Notes under the pieces: generated by a model
What the model saw: the letters and a program-made list of their open reading frames with translations, nothing else
Told to the model about the DNA's origin: nothing
The model's database searches: none
Assembly (NCBI RefSeq): GCF_039613825.1
Contig: NZ_CP154826.1
Span: 1,240,001 to 1,304,000, forward strand
Origin: Diaminobutyricibacter sp. McL0608
GTDB taxonomy: Bacteria > Actinomycetota > Actinomycetes > Actinomycetales > Microbacteriaceae
Direction of reading: 5' to 3'
Length of the DNA: 64,000 nt
Shown here: in pieces, positions 32,134-41,424 of the stretch
Position numbering within the stretch: the stretch's first letter is position 1
Layout of the letters: each line of letters starts with the position of its first letter
Made by a program: the position numbers and the translations under genes

Positions 32134-35031
32134 ATGACTGAACTGTTCTCCACGCGTCACATCGGAACCGATGACGACGCGCAGTCCACCATGCTCGACC
32201 TCCTCGGCTACGACAACGTCGAGGAGCTCGTCAAGGCCGCAGTACCGAGGTCGATCCAGCTCGACGAGTCCCGCGAGTCGGCCCTGCCGGCTGCGGCGAG
32301 CGAGCGCGCAACGCTCGGCGAACTGCGGGCGATCGCGTCCCGCAACACCGTCAATCGCCCGCTGATCGGTCTCGGCTACTACGGCACCGTCACGCCGGCC
32401 GTCATCAAGCGGAACGTCCTCGAGAACCCGAGCTGGTACACGGCCTATACGCCGTACCAGCCCGAGATCTCGCAGGGTCGCCTCGAGGCGCTGATCAACT
32501 TCCAGACGATGGTCGCCGACCTGACCGGCCTCGACACGGCGAACGCGTCGATGCTCGATGAGGGAACCGCCGTGGTCGAGGGGATGCTGCTGGCCCGCCG
32601 CGCATCCAAGGCCGCGTCGAAGCGCTTCATCGTCGACGCCGACACGTTCCCGCAGACTCTCGCGCTGCTGCAGAACAGGGCGGATGCGGTGGGCATCGAC
32701 CTCGCGATCCTCGACCTGCACAGCATCGACGCAGCCTCGCCCGAGCTGGCGGACGCGTTCGGGATCTTCGTCCAGTACCCGGGCGCCTCCGGTCGCGTCT
32801 GGAACCCCGCCGCGGTCATCGCGGCAGCGAAGTCGTCCGGTGCCGTCGCGGTCGCGGCCGCCGATCTTCTCGCGCTGACCCTTCTGACGTCGCCGGGCGA
32901 GCTGGGTGCGGACGTCGCGGTCGGCACCAGCCAGCGCTTCGGGGTTCCCCTGGGCTTCGGTGGCCCGCACGCCGGCTACATGGCGGTGCGCTCCGGACTC
33001 GAACGGCAGCTGCCGGGCCGGCTGGTCGGCGTCTCGCAGGATGCGGTGGGAAAGCCGGCCTACCGGCTCACCCTGCAGACGCGCGAGCAGCACATCCGCC
33101 GCGAGAAGGCCACCTCGAACATCTGTACGGCCCAGGTGCTCCTCGCCGTCATGGCCGGGATGTACGCGGTCTACCACGGTCCTCGCGGGCTCAAGGCGAT
33201 CGGTCACGCGGTGCACTCCGCGACCGGCGCCGTCGCGGCAGCGCTCCGTGGCGCCGGCGTCGACGTTCGCTCCGAGTCGTACTTCGACACGCTCGAGATC
33301 GCCGTCGACGATGCGGATGCGGTGGTTCGTCGTGCGCACGAGGCCGGCATCCTGCTCCACGCCTCCGACCCCTCCACGGTCTGGCTCAGCATCGACGAGC
33401 CGTCTGCCGAGGACATCCGCGACGGCGCACTCCTCGCCGAGCTCGTCGACGTGTTCGCTCCGGGAGCCGTAGCGGACGGCACAGCGGTGGACGCGGGTTT
33501 CCGTTCCTTCGATGGCACGCTCGACCGTGCATCCGCCTACCTGACCCACCCCGTCTTCAACACCCACCACTCCGAGACGGCGATGATGCGGTACCTCAAG
33601 TACCTCGCCGACAAGGACTACGCACTCGACCGCGGCATGATCCCGCTCGGCTCGTGCACCATGAAGCTGAACGCGGCCACCGAGATGGAAGCCGTCACCT
33701 GGCCGGAGTTCGGCGCGCTTCACCCGTTCGCCCCGGCGTCGGATGCTGAGGGCTATCTCGAGCTCATCGACCAGCTCGAGACGTGGCTCGCCGATGTCAC
33801 CGGGTACGACTCGGTCTCGCTCCAGCCGAACGCCGGCAGCCAGGGCGAACTCGCCGGCCTGCTCGCGATCCGGGGGTTCCACCGCTCGCGCGGCGACCTG
33901 CAGCGGACGGTCTGCCTGATCCCGCAGAGCGCGCACGGCACGAACGCCGCATCCGCCGTGCTCGCCGGGATGTCGGTCGTCGTGGTCGCCTGCGACGACC
34001 TCGGCAACGTCGACCTCGACGACCTGCGCGCCAAGATCGCTGCGAACGCGGACGCGCTCGCAGCGCTCATGGTGACCTACCCGTCGACGCACGGAGTGTA
34101 CGAGCACGAGATCGCCGCCATCACGCAGGCCGTCCACGATGCCGGGGGACAGGTCTACGTCGACGGGGCGAACCTCAACGCGCTCCTCGGTTTCGCCCGC
34201 TTCGGCGACTTCGGCGGAGACGTCAGTCACCTGAACCTGCACAAGACGTTCTGCATCCCGCACGGCGGTGGCGGCCCCGGTGTCGGCCCGGTCGCGGCGA
34301 AGGCGCACCTCGCACCGTTCCTGCCGGGACACCCGCTTGCGCAGCGCCCCGACCACTACCTCGGAGGCGGCCAGACGCGTGTCGCGCACGCCGGTGGTCC
34401 GGTCTCATCGGCGCCGTACGGAAGCCCGAGCATCCTGCCGATCAGCTGGGCCTATGTCCGCATGATGGGCGAGCAGGGTCTCACCCAGGCGACGGGTGCC
34501 GCCGTGCTCGCAGCGAACTACATCGCTGCGCGCCTGCGTGATCACTACCCGGTGCTGTATTCCGGCGACAACGGTCTCGTCGCCCACGAGTGCATCCTCG
34601 ACCTGCGCCCGCTAACCGAAGCGACGGGGGTTACTGTCGACGATGTGGCGAAACGCCTGATCGACTACGGTTTCCACGCCCCGACGATGAGCTTCCCGGT
34701 TGCGGGCACGCTCATGGTGGAGCCGACCGAGTCCGAAGACCTGGCCGAGCTCGACCGCTTCGTCACGGCGATGATCTCGATCAAGGCCGAGGCGGATGCG
34801 GTCAAGGCAGGCTCGTGGCCCGTCGACGACAACCCGCTGCGTGGCGCTCCTCATACTGCGGAGTCCGTCGTCGTCGGCGAGTGGTCGCACCCGTACTCGC
34901 GCGAGCAGGCGGTCTATCCGGTTCCGGGTCTCGTGCGCTCGAAGTACTGGCCGCCGGTGCGACGCATCGACCAGGCGTGGGGCGACCGCAACCTCTTCTG
35001 CGCCTGCCCGCCCCCCGAGGCGTTCGCGTAG
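32134..35031 (+). CDS. gcvP: Glycine dehydrogenase (decarboxylating), P protein
   Basis: 965 residues, the single-chain form in which the two homologous halves (GcvPA and GcvPB in other bacteria) are fused. The PLP lysine is in [17 protein letters not shown] in the second half. The N-terminal [10 protein letters not shown] and GYYGT segments are conserved. It decarboxylates glycine and loads the aminomethyl group on GcvH. It is the last gene of the operon; a strong hairpin follows. The dihydrolipoyl dehydrogenase is not in this window. Confidence 0.97.
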   Translation: MTELFSTRHIGTDDDAQSTMLDLLGYDNVEELVKAAVPRSIQLDESRESALPAAASERATLGELRAIASRNTVNRPLIGLGYYGTVTPAVIKRNVLENPSWYTAYTPYQPEISQGRLEALINFQTMVADLTGLDTANASMLDEGTAVVEGMLLARRASKAASKRFIVDADTFPQTLALLQNRADAVGIDLAILDLHSIDAASPELADAFGIFVQYPGASGRVWNPAAVIAAAKSSGAVAVAAADLLALTLLTSPGELGADVAVGTSQRFGVPLGFGGPHAGYMAVRSGLERQLPGRLVGVSQDAVGKPAYRLTLQTREQHIRREKATSNICTAQVLLAVMAGMYAVYHGPRGLKAIGHAVHSATGAVAAALRGAGVDVRSESYFDTLEIAVDDADAVVRRAHEAGILLHASDPSTVWLSIDEPSAEDIRDGALLAELVDVFAPGAVADGTAVDAGFRSFDGTLDRASAYLTHPVFNTHHSETAMMRYLKYLADKDYALDRGMIPLGSCTMKLNAATEMEAVTWPEFGALHPFAPASDAEGYLELIDQLETWLADVTGYDSVSLQPNAGSQGELAGLLAIRGFHRSRGDLQRTVCLIPQSAHGTNAASAVLAGMSVVVVACDDLGNVDLDDLRAKIAANADALAALMVTYPSTHGVYEHEIAAITQAVHDAGGQVYVDGANLNALLGFARFGDFGGDVSHLNLHKTFCIPHGGGGPGVGPVAAKAHLAPFLPGHPLAQRPDHYLGGGQTRVAHAGGPVSSAPYGSPSILPISWAYVRMMGEQGLTQATGAAVLAANYIAARLRDHYPVLYSGDNGLVAHECILDLRPLTEATGVTVDDVAKRLIDYGFHAPTMSFPVAGTLMVEPTESEDLAELDRFVTAMISIKAEADAVKAGSWPVDDNPLRGAPHTAESVVVGEWSHPYSREQAVYPVPGLVRSKYWPPVRRIDQAWGDRNLFCACPPPEAFA

Positions 35032-35042
35032 CCTTCCACCGC

Positions 35043-35104
35043 GTGTCGCCGTTCGAGCCGAGAGTCGCCCGCCCAGCGGGTCGCCTCGGCCCGAACGGCG
35101 ACAC
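35043..35104. terminator. Bidirectional hairpin terminator between gcvP and CPBP gene
   Basis: 19-bp arms with a single mismatch (GTGTCGCCGTTCG at 35043 paired to CGAACGGCGACAC ending 35104) enclose an inner GCCCGC/GCGGGT stem. It starts 12 bp after gcvP and ends 12 bp before the stop of the convergent gene, so it probably serves both. Confidence 0.8.
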
Positions 35105-35116
35105 TCGGCTTCAGGG

Positions 35117-35920
35117 TCAGCGGAAGAGGGCGGGCCACCAGGTCACGGCGAGGGGATAGCCGACGAATGACGCGATGTCGATGATCCAGTGCGCGATCAC
35201 GAGGGGCATCACCCGGCCCCACCGGGTGTAGCACCACCCGAACACGACCCCCATGGCGAAGTTGCCGAAGAAGGGCCCGATGCCCTGGTAGAGGTGGTAG
35301 CTGCCGCGCAGTGTCGCCGCGCCGAGGATGATCGCCCAGCGCGACCATCCGAGTTGCCGGAGCCGCGTGAAGAGGTAGCCGACGACGATGACCTCCTCTT
35401 GGAGTGCCGCCCGCAGCGCGGCGAGGATGAGGATGGGCACTGTCCACCAATGGCTGTCGAGCGGGGCCGGAATGACGTTGACGGTCAGGCCGAGGGCCCG
35501 CCCGACGAAGTACAGGACGAGGCCGGGAACCCCGATCACAGCGACGAGTGCGAGACCGCCCAGGACGTCCCTTCCGGGCCGGGTGAAGTCGAGCCCGATC
35601 CGCCGGAACGTGCTCCGTCCCGGGCGCCAGAGCAGGTAGATGACCAGTGCGACGGCGAACAGATCGAAGAAGATCGCCAGGAACTGGTAGGTGAAGTCGA
35701 GCCATTCACGCGGTGACTGCGAGCCGTTGATCGTCGCCGACTGGTCGGAGAGCGGCGGCCCTGCGGTGAGCCGCGCGATGATGTTGACGACGGAGTAGAT
35801 TGCGGATGCTCCGAGCGAGAGCCCGAGGACGATCGCGACTTCCCACCACAGGCGGGGCCGGTCCTCCCGCGCCACCACCGTCTCGGACTGCCACGGCGTC
35901 GGCGTCTTCGCTTTCTCCAT
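35117..35920 (-). CDS. CPBP family intramembrane metalloprotease-like protein
   Basis: 267 residues with about eight membrane helices. The Abi/CPBP motifs are present: motif 1 QEEVIVVGYLFTRL, motif 2 SYHLYQG, motif 3 HWIIDI. The usual EExxxR reads EEVIVV, so Arg is replaced by Val while both Glu and the later His residues stay. Such variants are common in actinobacteria and may still be active. The ATG at 35920 is chosen because the homology begins there and the upstream open frame looks noncoding. The substrate is unknown. Confidence 0.84.
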   Translation of the reverse strand: MEKAKTPTPWQSETVVAREDRPRLWWEVAIVLGLSLGASAIYSVVNIIARLTAGPPLSDQSATINGSQSPREWLDFTYQFLAIFFDLFAVALVIYLLWRPGRSTFRRIGLDFTRPGRDVLGGLALVAVIGVPGLVLYFVGRALGLTVNVIPAPLDSHWWTVPILILAALRAALQEEVIVVGYLFTRLRQLGWSRWAIILGAATLRGSYHLYQGIGPFFGNFAMGVVFGWCYTRWGRVMPLVIAHWIIDIASFVGYPLAVTWWPALFR

Positions 35921-36074
35921 GATCTGAATACTGCCAGTTCCGGTGCTTACCACCTGAAACACGCTGCGCAAGTGCAATTTCTTGCATGGCGCACTGCTCT
36001 TGTGCAGGTTTCCTGTGCTCAATGCAAAAAACCGGCGACTGAGTTACCACTGTGTAACGTTTTCGCGCCCGGTT

Positions 36075-36103
36075 TTGCATTCACAGTCAACCGTACCTAT
36101 GGT
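36075..36103 (+). promoter_or_regulatory. Promoter of peptide ABC operon
   Basis: TTGCAT (36075-36080), 17-bp spacer, TATGGT (36098-36103). The binding-protein start follows 71 nt later, leaving a leader of about 65 nt with an AGGAGG site at its end. The region upstream (35973-36032) has clustered TGCA motifs. Confidence 0.65.
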
Positions 36104-36173
36104 CATTCTTATCCAGCGCGGTGCGGGTGCTCTCGCGCGCCCATGCCGTCGCACACTTCGCACAGGAGGAACA

Positions 36174-37970
36174 TTGCAGATCCAAGGAAGAAAGGTCAGG
36201 CACGCGGCCAGCGCCGTCGCCATCGTCGGCGTCGCAGCAGTTGCGCTCACCGCCTGCACCACGTCGGGCAGCTCGTCCACGCCGTCCGCTGCCCAGGGTG
36301 GCACTGTGACCGTCGCGGTTGTCAACGACTTCACGTCGTTCAACTCGCAGACGCCGCAGGGCAACCTGGACACCAACGGCCAGGTCGGTTACCTCGACGG
36401 CTCGTACGGCACGGGTTTCCAGTACATCGACAACAACTTCAAGATCGTTCACGACGACAAGTTCGGGAAGTTCGAGAAGGTCAAAGATGACCCGCTGACC
36501 GTCAAGTACACGCTTAACAAGGACGACAAGTGGTCTGACGGACAGCCCGTCACCGCCGATGACATGGTCCTCGGCTGGGCGATCCAGTCCGGCTACTACG
36601 ACTCCGCCACGCTCGACCCGGCCAGCGGCAAGGTCACCAAGGGCACCCGCTACTTCCAGTACGCGGGCAGCACCGTCGGCCTCGACCAGACCGCGTTCCC
36701 GACGATCGGCGACAACAACACGTCGATCACCCTCACCTACGCCAAGCCGTACGTGGACTGGGAGCTCGTCGACCCGATGGCACAGCCCGCCCACATCGTC
36801 GCCAAGAAGGCCGGACTCAGCTCCGCTGCCGACCTGACGTCGCTGCTGAAGGGCCTGCCGCACGGCGACACGTCCAACCCGGCCGCACCGGACCCGACGC
36901 TGAAGAAGGCTTCTGACTTCGTCAACACCGGCTACGACGTCACCGCGATGCCGACCGACAAGGACCTGACCGTCTCCAGCGGGCCGTTCGTCGTCTCGTC
37001 GTGGACCCCCGGCCAGTCACTCACCATGACGCAGAACAAGTACTACGCGGGCGGCCTCAAGCCGAACGTGGATAAGGTCGTGTTCCGCTTCATCGGCGAC
37101 GCAAGCGCCCAGGTCACCGCTCTCCAGAACGGTGAGGTCGACATCATCAACCCGCAGGCGTCAGCTGACACGCTGACCGCTCTGAAGAACACCACTGCAA
37201 CGGTGCTCGCGGGCGACCAGGCGTCGTACGACCACCTCGACCTGACCTTCAGCAAGTCCGGAGTCTTCTCCGACCTCGCTGTCCGCCAGGCGTTCCTGAA
37301 GACGATCCCGCGCCAGCAGATCCTGGACTCGATCGTCACCCCGGTGAACCCGAAGGCCAAGGTCCTGAACTCGCAGATCTTCCTCCCCAACCAGGCGGAA
37401 TACGCGGACTCGGTCAAGGGCAACGGTTCTGACGCTTACAACAAGGTCGACATCGCGGGCGCCAAGACGCTCCTCGCGGGCAAGACCCCGACCGTGAGCA
37501 TCATGTACAATACCAACAACCCGAACCGTGTCGACGAGTTCCAGGCCATCCAGGCATCCGCCGCGAAGGCCGGCTTCAAGATCGTCGACGCCGGTAACCC
37601 GGACTGGTCCAAGAAGCTGGGCGACGGCTCGTACGACGCCGTGCTCTTCGGCTGGATCTCGCCTGGTGCAGGTACCCAGCAGCTGACCCAGGTCTTCGGT
37701 CCTGTCGGCTCCGGTGGTAACTACAACAACTACAACGGCACGGGTGACCTGGCCAACTCGACCCAGACCATGACGGACAAGTCCGAACTGGTCAAGACCG
37801 AGAACCAGATCGACAAGCAGACCTTCACCGACGCGTACGGTCTGCCGCTGTTCCAGCTGCCTGGCATCTTCGGTGTCAGCACCCGCGTGGACGGCGTGAA
37901 GTACAACGGTGGCCAGAGCGGTCCGTTCTGGAACTTCTGGGATTGGTCGGTCAAGGCTTCCAAGAAGTAG
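36174..37970 (+). CDS. Peptide-type ABC transporter substrate-binding lipoprotein (family 5)
   Basis: 598 residues. The start is TTG at 36174, fixed by AGGAGGA 4 nt upstream and by a signal peptide (QIQGRKVRHAASAVAIVG...) ending in lipobox ALTAC. The mature part is a DppA/OppA-like fold (SBP family 5) with DDKWSDGQPVTADDMVLGW, a family signature, near residue 120. It binds oligopeptides or similar solutes outside the membrane and hands them to the permeases downstream. Two hairpins separate it from the permease genes, allowing higher expression of this subunit. Confidence 0.93.
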   Translation: MQIQGRKVRHAASAVAIVGVAAVALTACTTSGSSSTPSAAQGGTVTVAVVNDFTSFNSQTPQGNLDTNGQVGYLDGSYGTGFQYIDNNFKIVHDDKFGKFEKVKDDPLTVKYTLNKDDKWSDGQPVTADDMVLGWAIQSGYYDSATLDPASGKVTKGTRYFQYAGSTVGLDQTAFPTIGDNNTSITLTYAKPYVDWELVDPMAQPAHIVAKKAGLSSAADLTSLLKGLPHGDTSNPAAPDPTLKKASDFVNTGYDVTAMPTDKDLTVSSGPFVVSSWTPGQSLTMTQNKYYAGGLKPNVDKVVFRFIGDASAQVTALQNGEVDIINPQASADTLTALKNTTATVLAGDQASYDHLDLTFSKSGVFSDLAVRQAFLKTIPRQQILDSIVTPVNPKAKVLNSQIFLPNQAEYADSVKGNGSDAYNKVDIAGAKTLLAGKTPTVSIMYNTNNPNRVDEFQAIQASAAKAGFKIVDAGNPDWSKKLGDGSYDAVLFGWISPGAGTQQLTQVFGPVGSGGNYNNYNGTGDLANSTQTMTDKSELVKTENQIDKQTFTDAYGLPLFQLPGIFGVSTRVDGVKYNGGQSGPFWNFWDWSVKASKK

Positions 37971-37990
37971 CCTTGCCTGATTGATGTGGT

Positions 37991-38011
37991 CCCCGGGGCC
38001 TGGCCCCGGGG
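37991..38011 (+). terminator. GC hairpin 1 after binding-protein gene
   Basis: CCCCGGGGCC and GGCCCCGGGG form 10-bp complementary arms around a single base; folding would open two or so pairs for the loop. It lies 20 bp after the binding-protein stop. It probably acts with the next hairpin as transcript stabiliser or partial terminator. Confidence 0.6.
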
Positions 38012-38024
38012 ATCACACCCGTTC

Positions 38025-38055
38025 GGGGCGCTGGAGCGAAAAGCTCCAGCGCCCC
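38025..38055 (+). terminator. GC hairpin 2, GAAAA loop
   Basis: Perfect 13-bp stem GGGGCGCTGGAGC / GCTCCAGCGCCCC with loop GAAAA. It has no U-tract, and the next gene of the operon follows at 38173, so read-through is expected. Confidence 0.75.
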
Positions 38056-38172
38056 GTACCATGAATACGTTCGCGTGACCCGCGAATACAATGTCAGGTG
38101 CCCGTCCCCGACCCCGGGATGGTCAGATCCATCCGGCGGATCGTGGTGCCGTTCCAGATAGGTAGTCATTCA

Positions 38173-39705
38173 ATGGTGAGCTTTATTCTGAGGCGAATTC
38201 TCGTCTCGATTCTCATCCTCATCGCCGCATCGTTCCTGATGTACATGCTTGTGGCGTATTCGGTCGATCCGCTCGCGGACCTCCGATCCAGCAACAACCC
38301 GAACAAAGAAGCGCTGATCTCGGCGCGTGTCGCGCTTCTCCACCTCGATGTCGCACCACCATTGCGCTGGGCGCTGTGGCTCGGTGGCGCTGCGAAGTGT
38401 CTCATCCCGTTCGCGAACGCCTGCGACCTCGGGTCGACCATCTCGAACGCGCAGGTGACCGACATCCTGCCGCAGGCGCTCGGTTCCACGGTTCAGCTCG
38501 TGACCCTCGCCCTCGTGCTCGCTGTCGTCTTCGGGATCTCGATCGGCATCATCACCGCCCTTCGCCAGTACAGCGGTCTCGACAACACGATGACCTTCAT
38601 CAGCTTCTTCCTCTACTCCCTCCCGGCGTTCCTCGTCGCGGTGCTCCTCAAGGAGTTCGTGGCGCTCGGCTTCAACAACTTCCTCGCAGACCCCGTGATC
38701 AGCTGGTACTGGCTCGTGATCATCGGTGTACTGATAGGCGCGATCTTCCAGTCACTGGTGGGAGGCGATCGTCGACGACGACTGATCGTGTTCGCATCGG
38801 TGGGTGGTGCCACCTTCCTGCTGCTCTGGCTGATGTCGGCTACCGGCTGGTTCCTCACTCCGGGCCTCGGTCCGGTCGCGATGATCATCCTCATCGGCGG
38901 TATCGCTCTCGGCTCGACCGCACTGATGGCCGGCCTGCAGAACCGCAAGGCCCTGATCACGGCGGGCATCAACGGCGCGATCGGCATCATCGCCTACTTC
39001 GCGATACAGCCGCTGCTGAACATCTCGAGCGTGGCGACCATCGCGATCCTGGCGATCGTCACACTCGCGGTCGGCCTGGTCAGCGGCTGGCTGGTCGGCG
39101 GTTACGACCGAGGCCAGAACATGCGTGTCGGCGCCGTGACGGCCGTGCTCTCCGCGGCGCTGATCCTGATCGACCGCTACATGCAGGCCTGGCCCCAGTA
39201 CCTGCAGGACACGAACGGCCGCCCCATCGCAACGGTCGGCTCGTCGACCCCGAACCTGAATGGCGACATCTGGGTCACGGGTCTCGACACGTTCACGCAC
39301 CTGCTGCTGCCGACGATCGCTCTCCTGCTCATCTCGTTCGCCAGCTACACGCGCTACTCGCGCGCCGGGATGCTCGAGGTGCTCAATCAGGACTACATCC
39401 GTACTGCGCGCGCCAAGGGCCTGCCCGAACGCACGGTGATCGTCCGTCACGCCTTCCGCAATGTGCTCATCCCGATCACGACCCTGGTCGCGTTCGACGT
39501 CGGAGCCCTGCTCGGTGGCGCGATCATCACAGAGAGGGTGTTCGCCATACCCGGCATGGGCTTCCTCTTCAGCGCCGGTCTCAGTCGTGGCGATCTCAAC
39601 CCCGTCATGGGTTACTTCGTCGTGATCGCGATCATGGCCATCCTGTTCAACTTCCTGGCCGACCTGGCCTATGCAAGCCTCGACCCGAGGGTGAGGGTCC
39701 GATAA
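38173..39705 (+). CDS. Peptide-type ABC transporter permease (DppB-like) with large insertion
   Basis: 510 residues against about 310-340 for usual DppB. The N-terminal part (MVSFILRRILVSILILIAASFLM) and the C-terminal EAA-loop region (NQDYIRTARAKGLPERTVIVRHAFRN) are normal. Between about residues 190 and 345 there is an extra segment with roughly five membrane helices, starting near WYWLVIIGVLIGAIF. It forms the channel with the next permease. The ATG at 38173 is chosen from homology. The stop overlaps the next start by one base (TAATG). Confidence 0.9.
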   Translation: MVSFILRRILVSILILIAASFLMYMLVAYSVDPLADLRSSNNPNKEALISARVALLHLDVAPPLRWALWLGGAAKCLIPFANACDLGSTISNAQVTDILPQALGSTVQLVTLALVLAVVFGISIGIITALRQYSGLDNTMTFISFFLYSLPAFLVAVLLKEFVALGFNNFLADPVISWYWLVIIGVLIGAIFQSLVGGDRRRRLIVFASVGGATFLLLWLMSATGWFLTPGLGPVAMIILIGGIALGSTALMAGLQNRKALITAGINGAIGIIAYFAIQPLLNISSVATIAILAIVTLAVGLVSGWLVGGYDRGQNMRVGAVTAVLSAALILIDRYMQAWPQYLQDTNGRPIATVGSSTPNLNGDIWVTGLDTFTHLLLPTIALLLISFASYTRYSRAGMLEVLNQDYIRTARAKGLPERTVIVRHAFRNVLIPITTLVAFDVGALLGGAIITERVFAIPGMGFLFSAGLSRGDLNPVMGYFVVIAIMAILFNFLADLAYASLDPRVRVR

Positions 39706-40679
39706 TGACCATCAACAACGAACCGGTCGTCACCGACGAACCGACTATTGAGTCGAAGGCTCCTGAGAGCCAGGGGCGGATCATCTTCCGCCGCTTCATG
39801 GGGAACCGAATGGCGGTGACCTCGATCATTCTCGTCGTCTTCATCGTGCTGTTCTCGGTTTCGGCCATCGGCGTCGGCCCCATCCACGGGTGGTGGAAGT
39901 ACACCTACCAGGAACTGAACGTCCAGGTGAACCAGGGCGCGCCGTCGCTCGAGCACCCGTTCGGCCAGGACCGCATCGGCAAGGACTATTTCGCCCTCGT
40001 CATGCGCGGCATCCAGAACTGGTTCATCGTGATGATCGTGCTCGGCGGAATCGCGAGCGTCGTCGGCGTCGTGGTCGGCGCGATCGCCGGCTACTACCGC
40101 GGAATCACCGACGCGATCCTGATGCGCATCACCGACGTCTTCATCGTGATCCCGGCCCTCGTCATCGGCTCCGTCGTCGGCCACTGGGCCGGCGGACTCG
40201 GTGCGCCCCTGCTCGCGATCATGCTCGGCTTCTTCTCCTGGATGGGTATCGCCCGCCTGGTGCGAGGCGAGTTCCTCTCACTCCGTGAGCGTGAGTTCGT
40301 CGAAGCAGCGCGTGTCGCCGGAGCCTCCGACCGGCGCATCATCTTCAAGCACATCCTGCCCAATGCGGCGGGTGTCGTGATCGTGTCGTCCACCCTGATC
40401 ATGGCGTCGGCGATCCTGCTGGAGACGGCCTTGAGCTTCCTCGGCTACGGCATCAAAGCGCCCGACGTGTCCCTCGGCCTGCTGATCAGCCAGAACGAGT
40501 CGGCATTCCAGACCCGTCCGTGGCTGTTCTGGTGGCCCGGCTTCTTCATCGTCGCGCTCGCGCTGCTGGTGAACTTCATCGGCGACGGACTGCGCGACGC
40601 GTTCGACCCGCGTCACCGCCGGTTCAAGCTGCGCCAGATGCAGGAAGAGCTTCCCGAGTCCGGAGACGAGCGGGCATGA
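39705..40679 (+). CDS. Peptide-type ABC transporter permease (DppC-like)
   Basis: 324 residues. It has an N-terminal cytoplasmic tail, a first helix near 37-58, then the DppC-type periplasmic segment LEHPFGQDRIGKDYFALVMRG. The transmembrane domain carries the EAA loop FVEAARVAGASDRRIIFKHILP. Normal length. It shares the A of its start codon with the stop of the preceding gene. A gene on the opposite strand (40709-41335) separates it from the ATPase gene. Confidence 0.93.
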   Translation: MTINNEPVVTDEPTIESKAPESQGRIIFRRFMGNRMAVTSIILVVFIVLFSVSAIGVGPIHGWWKYTYQELNVQVNQGAPSLEHPFGQDRIGKDYFALVMRGIQNWFIVMIVLGGIASVVGVVVGAIAGYYRGITDAILMRITDVFIVIPALVIGSVVGHWAGGLGAPLLAIMLGFFSWMGIARLVRGEFLSLREREFVEAARVAGASDRRIIFKHILPNAAGVVIVSSTLIMASAILLETALSFLGYGIKAPDVSLGLLISQNESAFQTRPWLFWWPGFFIVALALLVNFIGDGLRDAFDPRHRRFKLRQMQEELPESGDERA

Positions 40680-40708
40680 CGCTCCTCGTGAGCCCGGCCG
40701 GCGGACCG

Positions 40709-41335
40709 CTAGCCGACGAGGATCGCGACGACAGAGCCCGCCGCGAGCACGACGAGCGCGATCGCGACCGCCCAGTGCGTGGTCACGGTCACCGTCGTCG
40801 TGTCGGCGACGCCCGTCTCGAACGCTCCGCGTTCGCGGAGTCTGTCCCAGCGACTGCGCACGAGGTACGCGGCTTCACCCGACTCGGTGCCGAGCAGGTC
40901 ACCCGGTCGCGCGGCGTCGCCTTCGAGCGGTGCCCTGCTGCCGGAGTTCTCGCTCCTCGACTTGGTGGCTCGGTAGCTGGAGGCGCGGCCGGGAGCGGGA
41001 GCAGCCCACGCGGTGTAGTTGTGCCCGGGCGTGTAGAGGGTCAGCGCGTACTTGGTGTCCACATGGATCAGCGCAGCCCACGGCACGAAGACCGTGCGCA
41101 GCACGTTGCGCAGGCGGACACCCTCGTCGTCGACTTCGACGCTCGGACGCCACAGCGCCTCCCACGCGAACAGCGAGACGAACGCCGCCGGCAGCACGTA
41201 CAGCAGTCGGATGCCCGGCGCCACGAACAGCAGGCTGCCCGTCATGAAGGCGGCGAGCACCCAGATCACGACGGCAAGGATGCGATTGAAGCGCGACGTG
41301 TAGACGTCGCGCCCGGACGGAGCTTCGGTGGGCAT
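40709..41335 (-). CDS. PH-domain-like membrane protein, unknown function
   Basis: 208 residues with two N-terminal helices (about 18-60), a beta-rich soluble part (RPSVEVDDEGVRLRNVLRTVFVPWAALIHVDTKYALTLYT) like bacterial PH domains, and a C-terminal helix. Its function is not known. The start at 41335 is chosen over 41371 because the extra residues look noncoding. It is unusual in sitting on the opposite strand between two genes of one transporter. The C-terminal region HWAVAIALVVLAAGSVVAIL anchors it again. Confidence 0.72.
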   Translation of the reverse strand: MPTEAPSGRDVYTSRFNRILAVVIWVLAAFMTGSLLFVAPGIRLLYVLPAAFVSLFAWEALWRPSVEVDDEGVRLRNVLRTVFVPWAALIHVDTKYALTLYTPGHNYTAWAAPAPGRASSYRATKSRSENSGSRAPLEGDAARPGDLLGTESGEAAYLVRSRWDRLRERGAFETGVADTTTVTVTTHWAVAIALVVLAAGSVVAILVG

Positions 41336-41424
41336 GCGTCCATGCTGGCAGCATCCGCATCGGCCGTCCAACGCAACACGATCTCGACGGCGACCACAGT
41401 CGCCCTGGAAGGAAACAGAATTTC

